Assembly (NCBI GenBank): GCA_015662815.1
Contig: DQTK01000153.1
Coordinates: 1 to 7,660, forward strand
Direction: 5' to 3'
From: Aquifex aeolicus
GTDB lineage: Bacteria; Aquificota; Aquificia; Aquificales; Aquificaceae
DNA length: 7,660 nt
Under the pieces are notes generated by a model. The model ran no database searches. It had not been told where the DNA came from and was given only the letters and a program-made list of their open reading frames with translations. Both the position numbers and the translations under genes were made by a program. Shown here piece after piece: positions 1 through 5,525 of this stretch. The first letter of the stretch is position 1. Every line of letters begins with the position of its first letter.

Positions 1-968
1 CCGGTAACCTTCCATCTCTTTTCTAACCTCTTGAAAATGAAGAATTTACTGAGGATTAATAGTAGAAATGACATAACGAAGAGGATTAGAGCAAGGTAGT
101 AAAGAGAAGAAAGGTATAAGTCTGTATCCGCTTCCGTGAATTCGTTTGCTATGCTCACAGTTATAGTTGTAAGTTGGTCAAGGAAGGAAGTCGGGATTTT
201 ATGAACATTTCCCGTTAAGAATGCAACAGCCATAGTTTCCCCGAGAGCTCTCCCCACGGACAGAATTATACCTCCTACTATTCCCGGAAAAGCATAGGGA
301 ATGACTACATCTTTTATGACTTCCCATTTAGTTGCTCCCATTCCGTATCCTGCTTCCTTGAGGAGTTGGGGTGTCATCTCAAAAGCATCTTTTACAATAG
401 TTGCCATAAAAGGGATTATCATTATCGAAAGTACTAAACTGGAAGTAAGTAGGTCTATACCCGTAGGTATTCCGTCAACTAATTTCCCAATAACGGGAAC
501 ATCCAAAAGCAATTCCTGAAGAAAAGGTTCTACGTAATCCGCCATAACGGGAGATACAACAAAAAAACCCCACATCCCGTAAATAATACTTGGGATAGCT
601 CCGAGGAGTTCTACCGCTGTTATAAATACAGGCTTAAGAGGTTTAGGACTGAGTTCTGTAATAAATATGGCTACTCCTATACATACGGGAATTGCAATAA
701 GGGAAGCTATAACCGTAGTAAGCAATGTTCCGACAATTGCCGGTAGTCCTCCAAAAATTTCTCTGACCGGGTCCCAAACCTCCGACCCTATGAAACCGGT
801 GACTCCGAATTTCTCGATAGCTATCCAGGCTTCCTTTAATAAGGAACCTCCTATTATAACGGGATATAAAAGCCCGAGGAAAAGGGCTACGGTAGCTAAA
901 GCAATGAAAACAACTTTATCTATTATCTTGTCCCTTCTTCTGTAGGTATGTTTATTAATACCATCCAT
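1..968 (-). CDS. pstC: Phosphate ABC transporter permease PstC (3' end cut by window edge)
   Basis: Inner-membrane permease subunit of the PstSCAB high-affinity phosphate importer; with PstA it forms the channel driven by PstB. The minus-strand frame stays open from an ATG at 968 to base 1, giving 322 complete residues, so only the last few are probably missing (E. coli PstC has 319). About six hydrophobic segments are visible, near residues 19-41, 77-104, 123-140, 174-194, 229-249 and 286-310. The EAA-type cytoplasmic loop that contacts the ATPase is clear around 205-240 (EAGYGMGAT, then a conserved Pro at 224, then GRALGET), and the IPSIIYG motif lies at 125-131. The chosen ATG overlaps the end of pstS by 14 bp and has a purine-rich GGAAGA just upstream, suggesting translational coupling. 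The reverse-strand open frame is the real gene; plus-strand frames here are shadows. pstA is expected beyond the left edge (inference). Confidence 0.93.
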   Translation of the reverse strand, partial: MDGINKHTYRRRDKIIDKVVFIALATVALFLGLLYPVIIGGSLLKEAWIAIEKFGVTGFIGSEVWDPVREIFGGLPAIVGTLLTTVIASLIAIPVCIGVAIFITELSPKPLKPVFITAVELLGAIPSIIYGMWGFFVVSPVMADYVEPFLQELLLDVPVIGKLVDGIPTGIDLLTSSLVLSIMIIPFMATIVKDAFEMTPQLLKEAGYGMGATKWEVIKDVVIPYAFPGIVGGIILSVGRALGETMAVAFLTGNVHKIPTSFLDQLTTITVSIANEFTEADTDLYLSSLYYLALILFVMSFLLLILSKFFIFKRLEKRWKVT

Positions 969-1968
969 TTTTCTTCCAGTATTCCCTTATCAGATTCTTT
1001 ACATTATCAGGTAAAGGAACATAGTGTAGCTCTAAAGCTATTTTATCACCTTTCCTATATGCCCAGTCAAAGAATTTGACAACTTGCTTATTTATTCCTT
1101 TTCTATCTTTATCTTTTGCAAGAAGTATAAATGTTGCACCTGCTATAGGGTAAGCATCTTTACCCGATTGCCATGTAAGTATTTCGTAGAAATCTTTATC
1201 GGGACTCCATTTTGCATTTGCAGCAGCAGCTTTAAAGGTCTCTACGGAAGGCTTTACAAATCTTCCATCTTTGTTCTCTAATGTAGCAACTGCAAGCTTA
1301 TTCTGAAGAGCATACGCATATTCTACATATCCTATAGCACCTCTTACCCTCCTTATATAGTTAGCAATTCCTTCGTTTCCCTTCGCCCCTATTCCTGTAG
1401 GCCAGTTTACAACTTTACCGTATCCTACCTTCTCTTTCCATTGGGGACAAGCTTTAGAGAGATAATTGGTGAATATCCACGTTGTTCCTGAACCATCACT
1501 TCTCCTTATTACCGAAATTCTTCTGTGGGGAAGATTTACATCGGGATTGTGCTTCTTTATACGTGGGTCATCCCAGTATCTTATCTTTCCAAGGAAAATC
1601 CCACATATAGCTTCTGTAGAAAGTTTAAGTTCTTTTACACCCTTTAAGTTATAAGCAATAGCTACACCGCCTATTACGGTGGGAAACTGAGCTAAGTTGT
1701 GTTTTTTAGTCTTTTCAGGAGAAAGTGGTGCATCCGATGCTCCGAAATCCACGGTTCTACTTACTATTTGCCTAATTCCTCCACCCGAACCTATTGACTG
1801 GTAATTAACTTTTATTGAGGTTTCCTTGTAATACTCAGCAGCCCATTTCCAATAAAGGGGTGCCGGGAAACTCGCTCCGGCACCATTTATTATCTTTTCT
1901 TTACCCAGGGACAACGTAGGAAGGGTAAAAAGTGCTAATACCCCTATTAGAAAGTTCCTTCTCTTCAT
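955..1968 (-). CDS. pstS: Periplasmic phosphate-binding protein PstS
   Basis: Captures inorganic phosphate in the periplasm and delivers it to PstC/PstA. The 337-aa protein starts with a Sec-type signal peptide (MKRRN basic start, hydrophobic core 6-21, likely cleavage near residue 22). No lipobox Cys is present, so it should be a soluble periplasmic protein. The mature N-terminus has the family hallmark INGAGASFPAP (27-37). Other phosphate-site segments are SIGSGGG (58-64), DFGASDAPL (74-82, with Asp79 the expected phosphate ligand), RRSDGSGTT (155-163) and GNEGIA (197-202). Length matches the family. The ATG at 1968 is preceded by an excellent Shine-Dalgarno (AGGAGGTG at 1983-1976). It is the first gene of a minus-strand unit with pstC, diverging from pstB across a 91-bp regulatory gap; phosphate-starvation control is likely. 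Confidence 0.97.
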   Translation of the reverse strand: MKRRNFLIGVLALFTLPTLSLGKEKIINGAGASFPAPLYWKWAAEYYKETSIKVNYQSIGSGGGIRQIVSRTVDFGASDAPLSPEKTKKHNLAQFPTVIGGVAIAYNLKGVKELKLSTEAICGIFLGKIRYWDDPRIKKHNPDVNLPHRRISVIRRSDGSGTTWIFTNYLSKACPQWKEKVGYGKVVNWPTGIGAKGNEGIANYIRRVRGAIGYVEYAYALQNKLAVATLENKDGRFVKPSVETFKAAAANAKWSPDKDFYEILTWQSGKDAYPIAGATFILLAKDKDRKGINKQVVKFFDWAYRKGDKIALELHYVPLPDNVKNLIREYWKKNGWY

Positions 1969-1975
1969 GGATTCA

Positions 1976-1983
1976 CACCTCCT
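1976..1983 (-). promoter_or_regulatory. Strong ribosome-binding site of pstS
   Basis: AGGAGGTG on the minus strand, ending 7 nt before the pstS ATG. It is a near-perfect anti-Shine-Dalgarno match, fixes the pstS start, and contrasts with pstB on the other side, which has no such site. Confidence 0.85.
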
Positions 1984-2010
1984 GCCTTATTAGTATTTTT
2001 ACAAGGGAAT

Positions 2011-2028
2011 TGTTAAGATTCTGTTAAG
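2011..2028. promoter_or_regulatory. Candidate Pho box: tandem TGTTAAG repeat
   Basis: Two exact TGTTAAG copies lie at 2011-2017 and 2022-2028, an 11-bp period with a 4-bp spacer. That is the geometry of E. coli PhoB boxes (7-bp units, 4-bp spacer). Read on the minus strand they give TTAACA-N5-TTAACA, close to the Bacillus PhoP consensus TT(A/C/T)ACA. The placement between pstS and pstB fits control by a phosphate-responsive OmpR-family regulator. No clear third copy is visible. Binding is inferred, not shown. Confidence 0.5.
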
Positions 2029-2059
2029 CTATACAAAAGCTTTTAAAATTTTTTTTGAG

Positions 2060-2839
2060 ATGGAAACCAAAGGTAAAAAAGGAGTAAAAATAGACATTAA
2101 AAACTTGAACTTTTACTACGGTAATTTTCACGCTTTAAAAAACATAACATTTCCTATATACGAGAAGAGGATCACTGCAATAATAGGTCCGTCTGGATGT
2201 GGAAAAACGACACTGCTACGCTGTTTTAACAGAATGCATGACCTTTACGAAGGAGCCCGTTACGAAGGAGAGGCTATTTTATATCCTGATGAGATAAACC
2301 TTATAGGAAAGGATATAGATCCGATTTTGGTGAGAATGAGAATAGGAATGGTGTTTCAAAAACCTAACCCTTTCCCAAAATCTATATACGACAACGTAGC
2401 TTACGGACTAAGACTGCGGGGAATAAAGAGGAAGTCAATACTCGACGAACTTGTGGAAAAAGCTCTTATAGACGCTGCCTTATGGGATGAAGTGAAAGAT
2501 AGATTATATGAGAACGCTTATTCCCTTTCCGGTGGTCAACAGCAGAGATTATGTATAGCGAGAGCTATAGCTCCAGAACCCGAGGTTCTACTTATGGATG
2601 AGCCAACCTCTGCACTCGATCCCATATCTACGGCAAAGATAGAAGAACTTTTAGAACAACTGAGAAAAAAACTCACTATAATAATTGTTACCCATAATAT
2701 GCAACAGGCAGCAAGAATTTCCGATTTTACAGCCTTTATGTATATGGGAGAACTCATAGAGTTTGGTCCGACGGAAAAAATATTCACCAAACCCGAAAAG
2801 AAGCTAACGGAAGATTACATAACGGGAAGATTCGGTTGA
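2060..2839 (+). CDS. pstB: Phosphate ABC transporter ATPase PstB
   Basis: Cytoplasmic ATP-hydrolysing subunit of the phosphate importer, working as a dimer under PstC/PstA. All ABC ATPase motifs are present in the 259-aa protein: Walker A GPSGCGKT (43-50), Q-loop Gln100 within GMVFQKPNPFP (the KPNPFP stretch is typical of PstB), signature LSGGQQQR (156-163), Walker B VLLMDEP (176-182, catalytic Glu181), D-loop SALD (184-187) and H-loop His212. The ending YITGRFG matches the PstB family. Length is normal. The ATG at 2060 is preceded by a T-run and GAG, without a true Shine-Dalgarno; no in-frame ATG, GTG or TTG offers a better-placed start before the conserved IDIKNLNFYYG. It is transcribed away from pstS/pstC, an unusual arrangement. 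No phoU follows it in this window. Confidence 0.97.
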   Translation: METKGKKGVKIDIKNLNFYYGNFHALKNITFPIYEKRITAIIGPSGCGKTTLLRCFNRMHDLYEGARYEGEAILYPDEINLIGKDIDPILVRMRIGMVFQKPNPFPKSIYDNVAYGLRLRGIKRKSILDELVEKALIDAALWDEVKDRLYENAYSLSGGQQQRLCIARAIAPEPEVLLMDEPTSALDPISTAKIEELLEQLRKKLTIIIVTHNMQQAARISDFTAFMYMGELIEFGPTEKIFTKPEKKLTEDYITGRFG

Positions 2840-2884
2840 TTAATCACATTGAACTTGCCTGCTTTTTATCCTTTCATTTATTAC

Positions 2885-2890
2885 GGAGGG
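2885..2890 (+). promoter_or_regulatory. Strong ribosome-binding site upstream of the interrupted ORF
   Basis: GGAGGG followed by 7 nt and then ATG at 2898. This argues that translation begins at 2898, not at the SD-less ATG at 3018, so the TAG at 2958 interrupts a once-continuous gene. Confidence 0.7.
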
Positions 2891-2897
2891 AAATGTT

Positions 2898-3293
2898 ATG
2901 CAGTTAATGGATCCGGAAAAAGTGAAGAAACTTCTTGAAAAAGCAAAACAAAAAGGGTAGATTGCGGATCAAAACGCTGAAATAAAATTCGTAATTCTTG
3001 ACCTTCAACCCAAATGGATGAAATGTAGAAGAACAAAGAGGCTTGTTTTTCAGTTTCACATGCTTGGAGATACAGAGAACAAAACTCTATGCGAGAAAAC
3101 CTTTGAAGAATATCAAATTCTTCCTGAAAGACAGGAAAACCTTGTAATTACTCAAATCAATATGATACCGGGAGGTTTGGGAGTTCTCGTATTTTTTGAC
3201 CTATGCCCCGATTGTTTTGGGAATGTAAACAGGTGTGAACCCCTCCAAGAGGGAGAAAAGGAAAAGTTAAGGGAGGAAGGACTAACAAGTTGA
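2898..3293 (+). pseudogene. Unrecognised small protein gene interrupted by an in-frame TAG
   Basis: From the ATG at 2898 the frame runs 20 codons (a charged helix-like stretch ending KAKQKG), meets TAG at 2958-2960, then continues in the same frame to a TGA at 3291-3293. Without the stop it would encode about 131 residues. The part after the stop (IADQNAEIKFVILDL, then WMKCRRTKR) reads like normal protein and joins smoothly to the long open stretch. The second half is Cys-containing (KC, LCEK, CPDCF, RCEP), so metal binding or a disulfide is possible, but I do not recognise the family. Two other readings exist: a 91-aa protein starting at the ATG at 3018, which lacks a Shine-Dalgarno, or a 20-aa leader peptide plus a separate gene. 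A nonsense mutation or sequencing error is the simplest explanation. A plus-strand promoter was not identified. Confidence 0.6.
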
Positions 3294-3296
3294 GAT

Positions 3297-3302
3297 TATA
3301 AT
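3297..3302 (+). promoter_or_regulatory. Possible -10 box (TATAAT)
   Basis: An exact TATAAT lies 33 bp before the ATG at 3335. No convincing -35 hexamer sits 16-18 bp upstream, where the sequence is purine-rich and coding, so this is only a weak promoter suggestion for the broken membrane-protein gene. Confidence 0.25.
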
Positions 3303-3320
3303 TACATAAATCTTTTTCAA

Positions 3321-3327
3321 AAGGGAG
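3321..3327 (+). promoter_or_regulatory. Ribosome-binding site that picks the ATG at 3335
   Basis: AAGGGAG ends 7 nt before ATG 3335, ideal spacing. The in-frame GTG at 3327 overlaps this site and cannot use it. The site therefore points to a start in a different frame from the main coding stretch, exposing a frameshift at the T-run at 3351-3358. Confidence 0.6.
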
Positions 3328-3334
3328 TGGTTCT

Positions 3335-3657
3335 ATGTATAAAACTTATATTTTTTTTACACCTGTTTTTTGTAATAGTTTGGATAGGTGGAATGTTTTT
3401 TAACCTTCTGTTTTTAACACCCGCCCTTCGTTCCGCGGAAGAAAATTGTAGAAAGGAAATAGCTCCCAAGGTTCTCGGTAAATTCTTCTGGACAGTTTGG
3501 CTTTCAGCAATAATCTTTTTTGGTACCGGTATGGCATTGTGGCATAAGTTTAGGCCCGACTTTTTCACAAACTCTTTATTTCACTTTAAACCCTTACTTT
3601 TTTGCCATTATGGTTCTGAATTTTATATATGTCCATACGCTGGGTGAGAAAAAGTAA
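3335..3657 (+). pseudogene. CopD/DUF4149-like small membrane protein, two frameshifts at T-runs
   Basis: The well-placed ATG (3335) is in frame only up to a run of eight T (3351-3358). One extra T there joins MYKTYIFF to the long frame LHLFFVIVWIGGMFF. That frame continues through LTPALR, a second membrane helix around VWLSAIIFFGTGMAL and a loop, to a run of six T (3598-3603). Removing one T there restores LLFAIMVLNFIYVHTLGEKK and a TAA at 3655-3657; unshifted, the frame ends at the TGA at 3645-3647 after an unlikely Cys/Tyr-rich tail. The LHxxxxxxWxGGMFF start and the helix-loop-helix plan resemble CopD-like/DUF4149/DUF2269 integral membrane proteins. These usually have a fourth helix that is absent here, so the C-terminus may be truncated as well. 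Function is unknown. Alternatives are sequencing errors at homopolymers, transcriptional slippage, or an unshifted product from the GTG at 3327 (106 aa). Confidence 0.6.
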
Positions 3658-3691
3658 ATTTGCTCTCTCTTAATTTCTCACCCAGCGTGTG
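3634..3691. repeat. 18-bp inverted repeat with 22-nt loop
   Basis: Left arm 3634-3651 and right arm 3674-3691 are reverse complements over 18 positions with one exception, a T/G pair at 3636/3689 that would still pair as U-G in RNA. The core ACGCTGGGTGAGAAA and its complement match perfectly over 15 bp. The left arm lies inside the 3' end of the broken membrane-protein gene and contains its apparent TGA stop (3645-3647); the restored-frame TAA lies in the loop. No T-tract follows on either strand, so it is not a classic intrinsic terminator, though it could stop or protect transcripts. It may also be a recombination or mobile-element scar. Confidence 0.85.
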
Positions 3692-3717
3692 TAAAAGAAT
3701 ATTATTAATATGTTAAT

Positions 3718-4185
3718 ATGGAGTTCTTCTTTTTTATTGACGTTTACGCAGACAGAGAGCTTATTGACTATTACATTATAACTTTTAAGCTTGATGACCT
3801 TTCCTCTGTAGAAATTACCGATCAACAAGACAAGTTCTACATAAGGGGGGTCAAAGACTGGGAAAAATTTAAGAAGGATGCTTATGATATAACACTCTAT
3901 GAAATGGGAGATGAAATAGACCGTTTCAAGGATATTGAAACAGCTCTCAGGGAAGCTTATAAAATTGCTATCGGAGAAGGTGCAAGGAGAGGGGCTAAAA
4001 AAATTGTTCCCGCTATAGGTTTTGGAAATCCTCCTCCTAGCGTTGTGGAAAGAGTTTATCCTGGAAAACTGGAGTTTGAAAAGTTTCCTGAAGACTTAGA
4101 TTCTTTCCTTGACAAGATTGTTAAAGAAACTTTTATGGAAACAACAGGAGAGAGGTCGAAAGATGACGATGAAATCCATTTCTGA
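3718..4185 (+). CDS. Conserved-looking hypothetical protein, 155 aa, upstream of hslU
   Basis: I do not recognise this family. The protein is soluble and highly charged, with no signal peptide or membrane segment. The N-terminal part (2-70) looks like alternating strands (FFFFIDVYAD, YYIITFKLDDL, VEITD, FYIRGVKDW), the middle (about 72-102) is probably helical, and a Gly/Pro-rich segment GARRGAKKIVPAIGFGNPPPSVVERVYPG (93-121) looks like a conserved loop. The acidic tail ends KDDDEIHF. The ATG at 3718 is the first usable start after an in-frame TAA at 3706-3708. It has no Shine-Dalgarno; a TAATAT at 3706-3711 just ahead could be a -10 box giving a leaderless mRNA. It overlaps hslU by 23 bp, so the two are probably translated together. 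hslV often sits here in other bacteria, but this protein lacks the HslV N-terminal Thr active-site motif and is not HslV. Confidence 0.8.
   Translation: MEFFFFIDVYADRELIDYYIITFKLDDLSSVEITDQQDKFYIRGVKDWEKFKKDAYDITLYEMGDEIDRFKDIETALREAYKIAIGEGARRGAKKIVPAIGFGNPPPSVVERVYPGKLEFEKFPEDLDSFLDKIVKETFMETTGERSKDDDEIHF
4152..4156 (+). promoter_or_regulatory. Ribosome-binding site choosing the hslU start
   Basis: GAGGT within a purine-rich GGAGAGAGG, 6 nt before ATG 4163. It supports MTMKSI as the hslU N-terminus, not the upstream in-frame TTG at 4109 or the ATG at 4169. It lies inside the end of the preceding gene. Confidence 0.7.
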
Positions 4186-5515
4186 ACTCCTTGAAGAACT
4201 TACACCGAAAAAGGTCGTAGAGGAATTGAACAAATACGTAATAGGGCAAGAAGAGGCAAAAAGGGCTGTTGCAATTGCTCTTAGAAATCGTTGGAGAAGA
4301 CAAAAGCTTCCCGAACATCTTAGAGATGAAGTGATTCCCAAAAATATATTGATGATAGGTCCCACCGGTGTGGGAAAAACTGAAATAGCCAGAAGAATTG
4401 CAAACCTAATAAAGGCTCCATTTATAAAGGTTGAAGCTACAAAGTACACAGAAATAGGTTATGTGGGAAGGGATGTAGAAAGTATGGTACGAGAACTCGT
4501 AGAAGTATCCTTCCAAATGGTAAAGCAGGAAAAGATGAAAGAAGTGAAAGAAAGAGCAAGGAGACTTGCGGAAGAAAGGATTTTAGATTACTTGGTGCCT
4601 CACCAGTTTACCAGCTTCGGAATAAGGGGAAGCCAAAATATAGGAAAGAGGGAAGAATTGCGGGAAAAACTCAGAAAGGGAGAACTCAACGACAGAATTA
4701 TAGAAATAGAGGTAAAGGAAAAAGTCGTTCCCATGGTGGGAATAGCCGGACCTCCGGGTCTTGAGGAACTTGAGAGTCAAATAAAGGAAATGCTATCTGG
4801 TTTAATTCCTTCAAGGAAAAGAAGAAAAGTGAAGGTAAAGGAAGCTCTACAAATCCTTGAACAAGAGGAGGCAGAGAAGTTAATAGATATGGAAGAAGTG
4901 GCAAGGGAAGCTATATACAGGGCTGAGAATTTCGGAATAATCTTTATAGACGAGATAGACAAAATAGCCGTTAAAACTCCAGCTCACGGTCCCGGAGTTT
5001 CGCGGGAAGGTGTTCAAAGGGATTTACTTCCCATACTTGAAGGGACTACGGTAAATACTAAATACGGGCCTGTGAAGACAGACCATATACTCTTCATAGG
5101 TGCCGGAGCTTTCCATATGGCAAAACCTTCGGATTTAATCCCGGAACTTCAGGGAAGATTTCCAATCAGGGTGGAATTAAAACCTTTAACAAAGGATGAC
5201 TTCAAGAGAATTCTCGTGGAACCCGAGAATGCTTTAACTAAGCAATATATAGAACTTCTTAAAACCGAGAACGTCCATCTCGAATTTACCGAAGACGCTA
5301 TGGAAGAAATAGCAAAGATAGCAGAAGAAATTAATACTAGGACTGAAAATATAGGAGCAAGGAGATTACACACCGTTATGGAAAAACTTCTGGAGGATAT
5401 ATCCTTCAATGCTCCCGAGATGTCAGGGCAAACTATAATAATAGATGCTAAATTCGTGAGAGCCAAACTGGGTGAGCTTGCAAAGGATGAAGAACTAAGT
5501 AGATATATCTTGTGA
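4163..5515 (+). CDS. hslU: HslU, ATPase subunit of the HslUV (ClpYQ) protease
   Basis: AAA+ unfoldase that forms hexameric rings, unfolds substrates and feeds them to the HslV peptidase in the cytoplasm. The protein is 450 aa from the SD-supported ATG at 4163 (E. coli HslU has 443). Visible in order: N-domain with YVIGQEEAKRAVAIALRNRWRR (25-46), Walker A GPTGVGKT (66-73), pore loop GYVG (99-102), the inserted I-domain (about 106-240), Walker B IIFIDEID (259-266), the arginine-finger region GRFPIRVEL (331-339), sensor-2 GARRLHTVME (398-407), and the C-terminal LSRYIL tail that docks into HslV. The pore loop and RYIL end set it apart from ClpX. It overlaps the upstream 155-aa gene by 23 bp and is followed after 10 bp by the aldehyde dehydrogenase. 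hslV is not in the window; its absence directly upstream is notable. Confidence 0.97.
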   Translation: MTMKSISELLEELTPKKVVEELNKYVIGQEEAKRAVAIALRNRWRRQKLPEHLRDEVIPKNILMIGPTGVGKTEIARRIANLIKAPFIKVEATKYTEIGYVGRDVESMVRELVEVSFQMVKQEKMKEVKERARRLAEERILDYLVPHQFTSFGIRGSQNIGKREELREKLRKGELNDRIIEIEVKEKVVPMVGIAGPPGLEELESQIKEMLSGLIPSRKRRKVKVKEALQILEQEEAEKLIDMEEVAREAIYRAENFGIIFIDEIDKIAVKTPAHGPGVSREGVQRDLLPILEGTTVNTKYGPVKTDHILFIGAGAFHMAKPSDLIPELQGRFPIRVELKPLTKDDFKRILVEPENALTKQYIELLKTENVHLEFTEDAMEEIAKIAEEINTRTENIGARRLHTVMEKLLEDISFNAPEMSGQTIIIDAKFVRAKLGELAKDEELSRYIL

Positions 5516-5520
5516 GGTGG
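5514..5520 (+). promoter_or_regulatory. Ribosome-binding site of the aldehyde dehydrogenase gene
   Basis: GAGGTGG, overlapping the hslU stop codon and lying 5 nt before ATG 5526. The in-frame GTG at 5517 lies inside this site and is therefore rejected as the start. Confidence 0.75.
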
Positions 5521-5525
5521 GGAAT

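Larger units (their letters stand above)
1969..2059. promoter_or_regulatory. Divergent pstS/pstB control region
   Basis: These 91 bp are the only space between two divergent transport genes, so they must hold the promoters for both. For pstB, a plausible sigma70-type pair is CTGTTA (2021-2026) and TAAAAT (2044-2049) with a 17-bp spacer, placing the transcript start near 2056, only about 4 nt before the ATG. An alternative -10 is TATACA (2030-2035). For pstS on the minus strand, TTAACA (2016-2011) followed after 15 bp by TACTAA is a weak candidate. Positions of promoter boxes are inferences from eye; the Pho-like repeat is listed separately. Confidence 0.6.

Noticed and set aside
301..945. Plus-strand open frames opposite pstC
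   Set aside because: They lie antisense to the clear pstC frame and their translations have no recognisable domains.
1084..1654. Plus-strand open frames opposite pstS
   Set aside because: Shadows of the well-supported pstS gene; no ribosome site or family features.
2035..2056. AAAAGCTTTT palindrome followed by a T-run as a terminator
   Set aside because: The palindrome leaves no loop and is too weak, and it sits directly before the pstB start between divergent genes where no transcript needs ending.
2536..2790. Minus-strand open frame inside pstB
   Set aside because: Antisense to the ABC motifs of pstB; low-complexity Ser/Ile translation.
2837..2846. TGATTAATCA palindrome at the pstB stop codon
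   Set aside because: Only 10 bp and A/T-rich; easily due to chance, with no T-tract after it.
2958..2960. TAG as a pyrrolysine codon or programmed recoding
   Set aside because: No evidence for a pyl system in this type of organism, no recognisable recoding element; nonsense mutation or sequence error is simpler.
4109..4162. TTG at 4109 as an earlier hslU start
   Set aside because: It would add 18 residues not typical of HslU and has no ribosome site, whereas ATG 4163 has GAGGT at good spacing.
4096..5466. Several minus-strand open frames inside hslU
   Set aside because: Antisense shadows of hslU; hydrophobic or Ser-rich translations without conserved features.
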